Shown here: one piece after another, positions 35,119-43,683 of the stretch
How positions within the stretch are numbered: position 1 is the first letter of the stretch
How the letters are laid out: each line of letters begins with the position of its first letter
NCBI GenBank assembly: GCA_017536205.1
Contig: JAFXHX010000003.1
Span: 124,001-188,000, forward strand
Source of the DNA: Clostridia bacterium
Lineage (GTDB): Bacteria > Bacillota > Clostridia > Christensenellales > Borkfalkiaceae
Reading direction: 5' to 3'
DNA: 64,000 bases
Program-made: the position numbers and the translations under genes
The notes under the pieces: model-generated
What the model was told of the DNA's origin: nothing
The model's input: only the letters and a program-made list of their open reading frames with translations
The model's database searches: none

Positions 35119-36348
35119 ATGAAAAACTTATCTAACAAATGGACTAGGGCGGCAATCCCCGCACTTCTTCTTCACGCAAGTATAGGAACGGTTTACTGCT
35201 GGTCGCTATTTAGCGGGCATATTCAAGCGTCGTTTGAAAACGCAGGTTTTGATGCTTCGTTACTTGGTTGGGCGTTTAGTTTAGCAATATTCTTTTTAGG
35301 TATGTCTGCAGCATTTTTAGGTGACTTCGTTGAAAAAGATATTCACAAAGCAAGTTTAATTGCCACTATTTGCTTTACCGTTGGCGTTGTGGGAACGGGC
35401 GTTGCTATTAGGCTTCACTCAATGGTACTAGTGTTACTTTTCTACGGCGTAATTATGGGCATAGGTTTAGGGCTTGGCTATCTTTCACCCGTTAAAACCT
35501 TAATGCTTTGGTTTGAAGATAAAAAGGGTTTAGCAACGGGGCTTGCAGTTGCAGGCTTTGGCGCTGCTAAAATGGTGTTTTCACCTGTTATCGAAGGGCT
35601 TAATAAAGCAGTTGGCGTTGAGTTTGCGCTTTACATTTTAGCAGGCATTTGGTTCGTTATGATGTTTACGGGCCACCTTCTTCTTAAAAAGCCTTCAACT
35701 TGGGTTGAAAAACACGAAAAGTTTGAAATTAAAAAGTTCTTTAAACGCTTTAAAATATTTTTAGACCCACACTTTATAGGTATTTGGCTTGTATTTTATA
35801 TAAACATTGCTTGTGGTTTAGCGCTTATCTCGCACGAAAAAGATATTTATACGGCAATAGGCCTTGCAGGCATAGCGTCTATATTATCAACGGTAACGGG
35901 CTTATTTAACGCAGGTGGTAGGCTTGGTTATTCTTCTATAGGTGACCATTTTAAAAACCGTAACACCATATATAAAATAATTTTAATAAGCGAAATAAGT
36001 TTAACTTTAATTGCATTATTTACGGGTGCGCTTTCAAGAATGGAAACTTGGGCAGTAGTTATTACCGTTGCGCTTTTACTCGTTGTAAACGCAGGTTACG
36101 GCGGTGGTTTTTCAAACCTTCCAACCTTACTTTCAGACGTTTACGGTATGGGTAAAATATCTTCTATTCACGGAATTGCGTTATCGGCATGGGCAATAGC
36201 AGGCTTAACGGGTAACCAAATTGCCGACCTTATCGTTTCTAAAACGGGTAATTACGGCGACATTTTAGTGTTTACCGCAATTATGTACGGCGTTGCTATA
36301 ATCGTTGACTTTATATTCGTAAAACCCCACCACGCAACCGAACAATAA
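35119..36348 (+). CDS. MFS transporter, OFA (oxalate/formate antiporter-like) family
   Basis: 409 aa with 12 predicted helices. The N-terminal pattern SIGTVYCWSLFSGHI resembles OFA-type monocarboxylate or oxalate/formate antiporters (usual text GxxYxWSxF), and GLGLGYLSPVKTLMLWFEDKKGLA is the loop between helices 4 and 5, cut here as LGYLSPVKTLMLWF. Substrate unknown. The start at 35119 is chosen because AGAAGGTG precedes it and earlier residues are not hydrophobic. Confidence 0.85.
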   Translation: MKNLSNKWTRAAIPALLLHASIGTVYCWSLFSGHIQASFENAGFDASLLGWAFSLAIFFLGMSAAFLGDFVEKDIHKASLIATICFTVGVVGTGVAIRLHSMVLVLLFYGVIMGIGLGLGYLSPVKTLMLWFEDKKGLATGLAVAGFGAAKMVFSPVIEGLNKAVGVEFALYILAGIWFVMMFTGHLLLKKPSTWVEKHEKFEIKKFFKRFKIFLDPHFIGIWLVFYINIACGLALISHEKDIYTAIGLAGIASILSTVTGLFNAGGRLGYSSIGDHFKNRNTIYKIILISEISLTLIALFTGALSRMETWAVVITVALLLVVNAGYGGGFSNLPTLLSDVYGMGKISSIHGIALSAWAIAGLTGNQIADLIVSKTGNYGDILVFTAIMYGVAIIVDFIFVKPHHATEQ

Positions 36349-36354
36349 AAAACT

Positions 36355-36382
36355 AAACCCCACTCGTTTGAGTGGGGTTTTT
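36355..36382. terminator. Bidirectional terminator between the MFS and DegV genes
   Basis: AAACCCCACTC pairs with GAGTGGGGTTT around GTTT; A and T runs on both sides. Confidence 0.9.
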
Positions 36383-36385
36383 ATT

Positions 36386-37255
36386 TTACATAAAATCTTT
36401 AAGCGATTTGCCGTTAATTTTTTTGGTAATTGCAACACCGATAGTGCCGGGGCCACAGTGTGCGCCAACGTTTATGGGAATTGCGCCTAAAATAGGTTTG
36501 TTGCCCGTAACGGTTTCGGTAACTTCGCAAATGTAATTTAAAAGATATTCGTTAGCGTCGAACGATAAAACGGAATAGTCGTATTCGCTAGGAAGTTTAT
36601 CGGTTGCCATATCTTTAATTTTTTGTTCTAAAACTGCCCTTGCCTTTCTAGTCATATCTTCTTTTTTAATTTCACCGTCATCTAAAAGTAAAACGGGCTT
36701 AATGCCTATTGCGTTACCTATAAGCGCAATAGTTGGTGATATTCTGCCACCGTTTTTAAGCGCGGTAAGATTTTCGGGAATAAATATTAAGTAAGCATAA
36801 CCTTTAGCTTCTTCAACGGCTTTAACTATTTCTTCGGGCGAACTTCCGCTACTTGCCATATCGTAAGCAAGTAAAACGTAAGAAAGCATAGGCGCAGAAA
36901 CGGTATAAGCGTCAATAATAGTAACTTTACCTTTAAAGTGTTCTTCTGCAACAGAGTTAAATAAATTGTTCATTGAAGAGAGTTTGCTTGAAATGGTAAA
37001 GTGAATAACGTGGTCGTAACCCTTTTCAAAAAGTTTTTCAAAATACGAAATAACGTCGCCAAGCGGTGGGGTAGAAGTTTGTATTTTTTTACCTGCGCGC
37101 ATAGCCGAAATAAGCTCGGGTTGCTTAATGGTAACGCCGTCTAAAAACTCTTCGCCGTCAATAATAACGTTAAGCGGAAAAACGCTTATATCGTATTTAG
37201 TTAAAGTTTCGTAATTTAAAAGGCACGAAGTATCAGTTGAAATTAAAAGTTTCAT
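36386..37255 (-). CDS. DegV family fatty-acid-binding protein
   Basis: 289 aa. DegV/FakB fold: N-terminal ISTDTSCL (usual D[ST]xxDL), the binding-pocket block QTSTPPLGDVISYFEKLF and HFTISSKLSSMNN, and the C-terminal GAHCGPGTIGVAI (usual HxGPGA). FakB-type members present fatty acids to the kinase FakA; no FakA gene is in the window, so the role in phospholipid synthesis is inferred from family. CAAAGGAG precedes the ATG. Confidence 0.92.
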   Translation of the reverse strand: MKLLISTDTSCLLNYETLTKYDISVFPLNVIIDGEEFLDGVTIKQPELISAMRAGKKIQTSTPPLGDVISYFEKLFEKGYDHVIHFTISSKLSSMNNLFNSVAEEHFKGKVTIIDAYTVSAPMLSYVLLAYDMASSGSSPEEIVKAVEEAKGYAYLIFIPENLTALKNGGRISPTIALIGNAIGIKPVLLLDDGEIKKEDMTRKARAVLEQKIKDMATDKLPSEYDYSVLSFDANEYLLNYICEVTETVTGNKPILGAIPINVGAHCGPGTIGVAITKKINGKSLKDFM

Positions 37256-37288
37256 AAATAAACTCCTTTGTCTTTAATATCCACTCTT

Positions 37289-37317
37289 ATTTTACACACA
37301 ATTTTCACATTTGTCAA
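37289..37317 (-). promoter_or_regulatory. Promoter of the DegV gene
   Basis: On the minus strand TTGACA (37312-37317) and TAAAAT (37289-37294) with a 17-nt spacer. Confidence 0.7.
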
Positions 37318-37392
37318 TTTTATATGCAAAATAAAAGTTTTTGTGCATTTGTGCAATAAATTACATATTTTTATTGTATAATAAATAAGAGA

Positions 37393-37421
37393 TTGATATT
37401 TTTTGTCGTTTGTTATATAAT
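37393..37421 (+). promoter_or_regulatory. Promoter of the secreted protease gene
   Basis: TTGATA at 37393-37398 and TATAAT at 37416-37421, 17-nt spacer; GGAGAG of the gene follows. Confidence 0.7.
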
Positions 37422-37438
37422 ATACGCAGGAGAGCATA

Positions 37439-38260
37439 ATGAAAAGACTAAAAAAATTACTAGCCGTATTTATTGCGATTATAAGTATATTTATATATTC
37501 TTCGTGCATAACCGTAACGCAAAACAATTCGGGTGACGATATAAACGCCGTTAACGGTTTAACTACGCAAGGGGTAATAAGGGCAACTTTTGCAGTTTAT
37601 TCACAGCAGTATAATCAAAGTTTAATTCCCGGGGTAGAGCCAACCAAACAAACTTCGCTAGGAAGTGGCGTTATTTACGAAGCCGAAAACGTTGGTACGA
37701 GCGATAATCCTGAATATAGTTACAAACTTTTAACTAACAACCACGTTATTTATCAAGACGTAACCAAGTTTAACACCGTAGATTATTTCGTTAAAGACTG
37801 TTACGGTGAAAGAATAAACGCAACCGTTATAAGCGCAGACCCTAACTACGACCTTGCAGTAGTTACCTTTAAAAGCGAAACCTTATATCCCGACCTTGAT
37901 TTTACAAGCGCAAATATTACGGTAGGCACAAAACTTATATCGGTTGGCTATCCACACAAGCAAATAAACGCCGTAACGCTTGGAAAAGCGATTGAATATT
38001 CGGGCGTTAACGTTACTGCTAGCGCCAAAGAATCAAACATTAAGTTTAAAGCGCTTAAACACTCTGCGCCCATATATAGCGGGTCGTCGGGTGGGGCGGT
38101 TTTAACTTACGATTATAAGATTTGCGCAATTAATTTCGGCGCAGTTGAAGGCGATAATAACGAGTTTGAAATGGCTTGCGCTGTTCCCGTTCAAAAGGTT
38201 AAAGAATATCTTTCGCTAAACAACTTAATAAGCACCGAAAAATTAGGCGAAGTAGCGTAA
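37439..38260 (+). CDS. Trypsin-like serine protease lipoprotein
   Basis: 273 aa. Lipoprotein signal with lipobox YSSC (about Cys23). Trypsin-fold triad is visible: LTNNHVIY (His), DPNYDLAVV (Asp) and GSSGGAVL (Ser). It resembles the protease domain of DegP/HtrA but has no PDZ domain, so it is a minimal extracytoplasmic protease. Single-gene unit with own promoter and terminator. Confidence 0.85.
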   Translation: MKRLKKLLAVFIAIISIFIYSSCITVTQNNSGDDINAVNGLTTQGVIRATFAVYSQQYNQSLIPGVEPTKQTSLGSGVIYEAENVGTSDNPEYSYKLLTNNHVIYQDVTKFNTVDYFVKDCYGERINATVISADPNYDLAVVTFKSETLYPDLDFTSANITVGTKLISVGYPHKQINAVTLGKAIEYSGVNVTASAKESNIKFKALKHSAPIYSGSSGGAVLTYDYKICAINFGAVEGDNNEFEMACAVPVQKVKEYLSLNNLISTEKLGEVA

Positions 38261-38264
38261 CCAG

Positions 38265-38293
38265 AACGCAAGGGTAAACCCCTTGCGTTTTTT
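38265..38293 (+). terminator. Rho-independent terminator after the protease gene
   Basis: AACGCAAGGG pairs with CCCTTGCGTT, followed by T residues. Confidence 0.88.
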
Positions 38294-38329
38294 AGTATAA
38301 TTTAGCGTGCGAAAAACAAAATAATAGTA

Positions 38330-39676
38330 ATGAAAATTATTAAAAACAAACTGCTTGGCGGTGCGTTAGTTTTATCCGTTTGCGGTGTTATTACCAAACT
38401 TATAGGCGCGTTTTATAGAGTTCCGTTAACTAATATTTTGGGCGCTGAAGGTATGGGGCTTTACCAAATGGTTTTTCCCCTTTACACAATACTTTTAACC
38501 TTTTCTTCAACGGGTGCACCAAGTGGAATATCTAAACTAATAGCAAGTGGTGAAAAGCCCGAAAACGCCTTAAAATCTGCATTAAAACTCTTTTCTATAA
38601 TGGGGCTTTTAGGCAGTTTTTTAATGGCTATATTTTGCTACCCCATTTCAAAACTTCAAGGCAATTATTTAGCGTGGATTTTATACTTACTGCTTTCTCC
38701 GTCGGTGTTTTTAGTAAGCGTAATTTCGTGTTTTAGGGGGTATTTTCAAGGCCTTGTAAATATGAAGCCAACGGGCGTTTCGCAAATTATAGAACAAGTA
38801 GTAAAACTAGGGCTTGGGCTTATTTTGTTAGCGTTTATTAAAGGCGAAACTATAATTAAAACAAGCGCTTGCGTATTAGCCGTAACCGTTTCTGAACTTA
38901 TCGCGCTACTTTGGCTTTTAATAGTTTATAAAAAACACCGAAAAGTTCCGTTAAAAAACGCTAAATCTAACGTTAAAAGCGTTGTTAAAACGGTTGTTCC
39001 TATGATGCTTTCTAGCGTTGTTATGCCACTTATTCGTACTGTCGATAGTTTTTTAATTTTAAACGTTATAAAAACCAACGCAACGGGGTATTACGGCTTA
39101 TATTCAGGCGTTGTTGAATCGCTTGTAGGCGTGCCCGTAACGGTATGCTATTCGCTTGCTTTAACTTCAATTCCCATAATAGCAAAACTTAAAACTAGCC
39201 TAGAAAAGTGCAATAAATCGCTAAACGTTGTGGCGCTTACGGGGGCAATTTCAAGTATAATGGCAGTTGCCGTTTATATTTTTTCGGACTTTATAATAAA
39301 CCTACTTTACGGCGGGCTTAACTTGCAAGACAAGTTAGTTTCTATAAATATGCTAAAAATATCTTCGCTTAGCGTAATTTTACTTCCCATAATGCAGTCG
39401 GGCGTGGCGTCGCTTAACGCTATGGGAAAAGCAAAAATATCTATACTTGCGCTAATAATAAGTGGCGCTATTAAAATAATAACTTCTTATATTTTGCTAT
39501 CTAACTCGCAAATAGGCGTTTACGGCGCAATTTATGGCGATATTTCGTGCTATTTTGTTGCGTGTTTTATTATTTTGGGGTATATTATTTATATTAAACT
39601 TAAAGGTAAACGAAATGAACGAAATTATCGTAATAGGGCTTGGAGCAACTCCGAGCGACTTGTCGGCGGTGGCTAA
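38330..39676 (+). CDS. Polysaccharide/lipid flippase of the SpoVB/YabM type
   Basis: 448 aa with about 12-14 helices, MATE/PST superfamily. Typical start GVITKLIGAFYRVPLTNILGAE (shown as GAFYRVPLTNILGAE). In Bacillus yabM precedes yabN, the same order as here, supporting a YabM-like assignment; lipid II or other polyprenyl-linked glycan transport is inferred. It is somewhat shorter than SpoVB (about 520 aa). Its 3' end overlaps yabN by 62 nt, and the final residues read through the yabN start in another frame. Confidence 0.85.
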   Translation: MKIIKNKLLGGALVLSVCGVITKLIGAFYRVPLTNILGAEGMGLYQMVFPLYTILLTFSSTGAPSGISKLIASGEKPENALKSALKLFSIMGLLGSFLMAIFCYPISKLQGNYLAWILYLLLSPSVFLVSVISCFRGYFQGLVNMKPTGVSQIIEQVVKLGLGLILLAFIKGETIIKTSACVLAVTVSELIALLWLLIVYKKHRKVPLKNAKSNVKSVVKTVVPMMLSSVVMPLIRTVDSFLILNVIKTNATGYYGLYSGVVESLVGVPVTVCYSLALTSIPIIAKLKTSLEKCNKSLNVVALTGAISSIMAVAVYIFSDFIINLLYGGLNLQDKLVSINMLKISSLSVILLPIMQSGVASLNAMGKAKISILALIISGAIKIITSYILLSNSQIGVYGAIYGDISCYFVACFIILGYIIYIKLKGKRNERNYRNRAWSNSERLVGGG

Positions 39677-41024
39677 AAACGAAATAATAAACGCAAAAAC
39701 GCTAGTGCTTCGCACTTTTTTAACTGAAAGCGCAAAGCAAGTTTCTTTGCTTAATAAATCGGCGTTTTCGCTCGATAGCGTGTATGAAAAAAGCCGTAAC
39801 TTTGATACCCTTAACAAAAACTTGGCTAGCGAAGTTTTAAGCCTTGCAAAAAAGGGTAACGTTTGTTACGCCGTTGACGGTTGCGCTTTAGAAGATAATT
39901 CGGTTAAATATATTTTAGAAAAGCACTCTAGCGTTAAGATTTACGCAGGCGTTTCGGCAGGCGCAACCTGTTTAGAAAGGGCGGGTATGGCGTGCAGTTC
40001 CTATACGCTTTGTTCTTCTTATGAAGTTGAAAACAATCACCACTTAACGTTACCGCTTATAGTTTACGCTATCGACGGGGCGCTTACCGCAAGCGCAGTT
40101 AAACTTTGGCTAACAAAACTTTTTGGCGATGAAGTTCCGTGCTATTTAACTTCAAATAGTGGCTCTAAACAAATTAGCCTTTACGAACTAGACCGTCAAA
40201 AAGAATACGACTATTCAACGAGTGTTTATATTCCCAAACTTGCACTTACCAAAAGGCAACGCTTTACGCTTAACGATTTATTTGAAATACTTGAAGTTTT
40301 GCGTTCGCCAAACGGTTGCCCGTGGGATAGGGAACAAACCGAAACTTCAATACTTCCTAACCTTATAGAAGAAAGTTACGAACTTTTATCGGCAGTTGAA
40401 AGTGGAAACGATTTTGATATTATTGAAGAAACGGGCGACGTTATACTTCAAACTGCATTTTACGTTACTTTTGGCGAAGAAGGCGCTCGCTTTGACCGTT
40501 ACGACGTTTTAACGGAACTTTGCTCTAAACTAATAACTCGCCACACCCACGTTTTTGGTAGTGACACGGCAACTAAAAGTGACGATGCGCTTTCCGTTTG
40601 GAACAAAAACAAAGCCATAGAAAAGGGATATGAAAACGGGGCTGAATATTTAAAGGCAGTTCCAAGTTCAATGCCCGCCGTTATGCGTGCCGAAAAAGTT
40701 GGCAAGCGTGCATCGAAATACAACTTTGATTTTGAAAGCGAAAATCAAGTTTTTGAAAAGATTATCGAAGAGATACAAGAACTTAAAAAAGCCGTTATTT
40801 CAGGCACGGACGATGATATATTAAACGAGTGTGGCGACCTTTTGTTTAGCGCAGTTAACGCCGTTAGAAAGGTTGGCAAAAACGCCGAACTTGCCCTTAA
40901 ACGCTCAACCGAAAAGTTTATAAGCCGTTTTGAAAGGCTTGAAAAAGAAGTTTTAAAACGTGGAAAAACGATGGGCGAACTTTCGGCAAAAGAACTTGAC
41001 GATATTTACGTTAAAATAAAGTAA
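39615..41024 (+). CDS. yabN: YabN: tetrapyrrole-methylase-like domain fused to MazG pyrophosphohydrolase
   Basis: 469 aa. The start at 39615 is chosen because MNEIIVIGLGATPSDL opens the SAM-methyltransferase-like domain (residues ~1-215). The C-terminal half is MazG, with RSPNGCPWDREQT and NLIEESYELLSA plus EETGDVILQ carrying the Mg-binding acidic residues; it hydrolyses nucleoside triphosphates. Two MazG-like repeats appear (second near ILNECGDLLFSAVN). The methylase half is divergent and its activity is doubtful. Confidence 0.9.
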   Translation: MNEIIVIGLGATPSDLSAVAKNEIINAKTLVLRTFLTESAKQVSLLNKSAFSLDSVYEKSRNFDTLNKNLASEVLSLAKKGNVCYAVDGCALEDNSVKYILEKHSSVKIYAGVSAGATCLERAGMACSSYTLCSSYEVENNHHLTLPLIVYAIDGALTASAVKLWLTKLFGDEVPCYLTSNSGSKQISLYELDRQKEYDYSTSVYIPKLALTKRQRFTLNDLFEILEVLRSPNGCPWDREQTETSILPNLIEESYELLSAVESGNDFDIIEETGDVILQTAFYVTFGEEGARFDRYDVLTELCSKLITRHTHVFGSDTATKSDDALSVWNKNKAIEKGYENGAEYLKAVPSSMPAVMRAEKVGKRASKYNFDFESENQVFEKIIEEIQELKKAVISGTDDDILNECGDLLFSAVNAVRKVGKNAELALKRSTEKFISRFERLEKEVLKRGKTMGELSAKELDDIYVKIK

Positions 41025-41025
41025 A

Positions 41026-41967
41026 ATGAAAATTAAGAGTATAAAAATAGGTGGGGTTACCACTAAAAATAACGTGTTTTTTGCACCGCTTGCAGGGTTT
41101 TCCGATTCGGCTATGCGAAAAATTGCCGTTGAGTGCGGGGCAGGGCTAACCTTTACCGAAATGGTTAGTTGCAAAGGCTTAAAATACACGCCTAGCGCGT
41201 CAAGCGAACTTTTGCATTTTTACCCCGAAGAAACGCCAAAGGCAGTGCAGATTTTTGGTAGCGACCCCGAAATTATGGGCGAAATTGCAAAAAGCGAGTA
41301 TTTAGCGCCCTTTGATATTATTGATATAAATATGGGTTGCCCCGTTCCTAAAATATATTCTAACGGTGAAGGCAGTGCGCTTTTAAACGATATATATTTA
41401 GCGCAAAAAATAATTACCCAAGTAAAAAAAGCGGGAAAGCCCGTTTCTGTTAAGTTTAGAATAGGTTTAACCGAAAATAGTCTTATCACTCGTGATTTTT
41501 CTTTGGCGTGTCAAGACGCCGGAGCCGACCTTATTACTATTCACGGTAGAACGCGCGATAAATACTATTCAGGCACTCCTAATTATTTTGAGATTGAAAG
41601 CGCCAAAAACGCAGTTAAAATACCCGTTATTGCAAACGGTGGAATATTCACCGTAAAAGACGCTAACGATATGATGGAAAAAACGGGGGCAGACGGTGTT
41701 ATGCTTGCCCGTGGCGCGCTTGAAAATCCGCTACTTTTTTGCGATATTTTGGGTATAAAGCACCCAAAAACTTTAAAAGAACTAATAGTTGAGCAAGCAA
41801 ACCTTTTAAAAGAGCGTTACGGCGTAGAAAGAAGCGCTATAATGTTTAGAAAACAAGCGGCTTATTACTTAAAAGGCGTGATAGGCGGAAGAAAACTTCG
41901 CGACGAGATTTTTTCTTCAACTAATATAAACGAAGTTATTTCAATGATATTATCTGCTAACTTTTAG
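41026..41967 (+). CDS. dusB: tRNA-dihydrouridine synthase
   Basis: 313-aa TIM-barrel flavoprotein that reduces uridines in the tRNA D-loop. APLAGFSDSAMRKI (FMN/phosphate loop), catalytic Cys in INMGCPVPKI, ITIHGRTRDKYY and IANGGIF are all present. It starts one base after the yabN stop without a good ribosome binding site, so translation is probably coupled. DusB-type by resemblance to Firmicute enzymes. Confidence 0.92.
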   Translation: MKIKSIKIGGVTTKNNVFFAPLAGFSDSAMRKIAVECGAGLTFTEMVSCKGLKYTPSASSELLHFYPEETPKAVQIFGSDPEIMGEIAKSEYLAPFDIIDINMGCPVPKIYSNGEGSALLNDIYLAQKIITQVKKAGKPVSVKFRIGLTENSLITRDFSLACQDAGADLITIHGRTRDKYYSGTPNYFEIESAKNAVKIPVIANGGIFTVKDANDMMEKTGADGVMLARGALENPLLFCDILGIKHPKTLKELIVEQANLLKERYGVERSAIMFRKQAAYYLKGVIGGRKLRDEIFSSTNINEVISMILSANF

Positions 41968-42015
41968 CACCTTTTAACTTAACTTTAACTATAATGTAGA
42001 GTACGGTGGTATTCT

Positions 42016-42669
42016 ATGTTAAAAATATTTTCTTCATTATCAAAAAACGCGTTTAACGCACCTAAAACCGAACTTAAAGACTCTAAACTTTCGGTTTTTG
42101 GGTTTGGTAGCATAGGCAAAATTAACTACAAGCGTGAACTTTCAGGTGAAGAAAACGTTTTATCTCGCTTTGCATCGCTTTCGCGCGAAGTCAATTCCGT
42201 TTTGATAGCAGGCGCAATCACTAATAATTACGGAGTAATTAAAAAGTCTGTAGTCGTGTGCGAAAGGGGTAAACTAGTTGGCATTTGCGATTCTACTTAC
42301 ACCTTTGAAAACGGCTATTCGGGTGGCGGTACTTTTAGGGTTTATAACCTTTCGGGCGTTAAACTTGGCGTTTTAGTTGCCGACGATATTTTAAATGCAG
42401 ACGGGGTTAAGGCTATGTCGCTTTGCGATGCAGACTTAATTGTTTGCATTATTCCCGAAGAAGAAAAGCCCCAACACAACTTTTTAATAAGGGCATACGC
42501 CTACGTTTACGGCGTTCCCTTTTATTTATTAACGGCTAACTCCGTTTTGGCAAGCGATATGCTTGGCGAAATTGCAGGTAAATCAACTAGCCAAACTTCA
42601 AGCGTAATTCTACCCGTAAAAAAGCAATATACCCTTTTAAAAACCAAACGGCGTGGAGTAAAGGACTAA
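42016..42669 (+). CDS. Nitrilase-fold protein lacking the catalytic cysteine
   Basis: 217 aa. The region VVVCERGKLVGICDSTYTF through GVKLGVLVADDILNADGV and LCDADLIVC follows the C-N hydrolase pattern in which the nucleophile lies in GVLxCxD; here it reads GVLVADD, so the cysteine is replaced by Ala. It is shorter than active family members (about 260-280 aa). A binding, scaffolding or decayed role is likely. Between dusB and trmL in the same orientation, 3 nt before trmL. Confidence 0.65.
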   Translation: MLKIFSSLSKNAFNAPKTELKDSKLSVFGFGSIGKINYKRELSGEENVLSRFASLSREVNSVLIAGAITNNYGVIKKSVVVCERGKLVGICDSTYTFENGYSGGGTFRVYNLSGVKLGVLVADDILNADGVKAMSLCDADLIVCIIPEEEKPQHNFLIRAYAYVYGVPFYLLTANSVLASDMLGEIAGKSTSQTSSVILPVKKQYTLLKTKRRGVKD

Positions 42670-42671
42670 TT

Positions 42672-43166
42672 ATGAAACTTAACGTAGTGCTCGTCGAGCC
42701 AGAAATACCCCAAAACACAGGAAATATATCAAGAACGTGCGCTGCAACGGGCTGTTCACTTCATATGGTAAGGCCTTTTGGCTTTGAACTAACTGATAAG
42801 CATTTAAAGCGCGCGGGGCTTGATTACTGGCAGTATCTAGACGTGCATTATTACGATAATTTGCAAGAGTTTTTTGAAAAGAACAAGGGTGCAAACTTTT
42901 ATTTTATGTCTACAAAGGCAAATAAGGTTTACACGAGCGTTAATTTTAAAGACGGCGACTTTTTAATTTTTGGCAAAGAAAGCCACGGTCTTCCCGAACC
43001 ACTTCTTAAAGAAAATTACGAAAAAACCTTGCGCATACCTATGTGGGGTAATTTAAGAAGTTTAAACCTTTCAAACTCCGTTGCAATTACCGTTTACGAA
43101 GCGTTTAGGCAAAACGGTTTTGATACGCTTAATGCTGAAGGTCATTTGACAGGTAGATTAGATTAA
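42672..43166 (+). CDS. trmL: tRNA (cytidine/uridine-34-2'-O)-methyltransferase
   Basis: 164-aa SPOUT enzyme that methylates the wobble ribose of tRNA-Leu. EPEIPQNTGNISRTCAATG, LIFGKESHGLP and the knotted C-terminal motif LRSLNLSNSVAI are characteristic. Length and order of motifs match TrmL. Its stop codon begins repeat locus D. Confidence 0.93.
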   Translation: MKLNVVLVEPEIPQNTGNISRTCAATGCSLHMVRPFGFELTDKHLKRAGLDYWQYLDVHYYDNLQEFFEKNKGANFYFMSTKANKVYTSVNFKDGDFLIFGKESHGLPEPLLKENYEKTLRIPMWGNLRSLNLSNSVAITVYEAFRQNGFDTLNAEGHLTGRLD

Positions 43167-43310
43167 GTCGTTATTTGCGTTGTGATAGTGCGTTAACTGC
43201 TTCAAAGTTGCAACCCCGATGACCAAAAAGGTTAGTAATGCCACCGCCAAACTCACGAGCCTTGCCTAACTTGCTTTTACTGCTTTAATAAAGTGTTATT
43301 ACGGCAAATG
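43165..43310 (+). repeat. Intergenic hairpin-repeat element, locus D (apparent recombinant)
   Basis: The left half (GTCGTTATTTGCG through TGCTTCAAAGTTGCAACCCC) matches the start of loci B and C. From GACCAAAAAGGTT onward it matches the last unit of locus A (GTGCCACCGCCAAACTCACG minus a few bases). The tip is kept but the stem arms no longer pair well, consistent with recombination through the shared ACCAAAAAGGT. CTTGCTTTTACTGCTTTAA ends it. Confidence 0.75.
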
Positions 43311-43314
43311 TAAT

Positions 43315-43342
43315 AAAAAACACGGCATCTGCCGTGTTTTTT
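43315..43342. terminator. Bidirectional CACGGC-type terminator
   Basis: AAAAAACACGGC pairs with GCCGTGTTTTTT around ATCT; ends the trmL unit and the convergent XRE gene. Confidence 0.9.
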
Positions 43343-43348
43343 AGTTGA

Positions 43349-43567
43349 TTAGTCAAAATTAAATATAACGTTTGGCGTTATATCGTAAAGTTTACAAAGT
43401 TTAACAATTTGTTCGTAATTAAGTTCAAAAACTCCGTTTTCAAACCTGCTGTATTGCTGTTGCGTCATACACATTATAGATGCAACTTCTTTTTGTGTAT
43501 AGCCTGCAAATACGCGTGCTTCTTTAAGCCTTTTGCCAACTTGTTTAGTTAAACTTTCGTCTCTCAT
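43349..43567 (-). CDS. XRE-family transcriptional regulator
   Basis: 72 aa, a single Cro/C1-type helix-turn-helix: YTQKEVASIMCMTQQQYSRFE at about residues 24-44, shown in part. No sensor domain. A TATTAT hexamer lies 6 nt before the ATG and there is no Shine-Dalgarno, so its mRNA is probably leaderless. It is divergent from the LRR lipoprotein gene and may repress both through the ACATCA repeats between them. Confidence 0.85.
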   Translation of the reverse strand: MRDESLTKQVGKRLKEARVFAGYTQKEVASIMCMTQQQYSRFENGVFELNYEQIVKLCKLYDITPNVIFNFD

Positions 43568-43585
43568 ACATTTATAATACTCTTT

Positions 43586-43624
43586 ACATCACAAAAATGC
43601 TTGACATACATCACAAAATGATGT
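43586..43624. promoter_or_regulatory. Candidate operator of the XRE repressor
   Basis: ACATCACAAAAATG at 43586 is repeated as ACATCACAAAATG at 43608, spaced 22 bp (two helical turns). The second copy is also a perfect inverted repeat, ACATCA-CAAAA-TGATGT (43608-43624). The repeats lie just upstream of the XRE -10 region and beside TTGACA at 43601. Binding by the adjacent XRE protein is inferred. Confidence 0.55.
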
Positions 43625-43636
43625 TAAATAATATTA

Positions 43637-43665
43637 TTGACATATTTTAATGAATATTATATTAT
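43637..43665 (+). promoter_or_regulatory. Promoter of the LRR lipoprotein gene
   Basis: TTGACA at 43637-43642 and TATTAT at 43660-43665 with a 17-nt spacer. Confidence 0.7.
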
Positions 43666-43683
43666 ATAACTGAGGTATTTACT

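Noticed and set aside
37252..37527. 91-codon minus-strand frame at the start of the protease gene
   Set aside because: Runs across the degV promoter and the opposite protease start, has no Shine-Dalgarno, and the promoters on both sides argue for non-coding DNA.
39534..39614. Longer N-terminus for yabN
   Set aside because: The extra 27 residues are hydrophobic text from another frame of the flippase gene; the family N-terminus begins at 39615.
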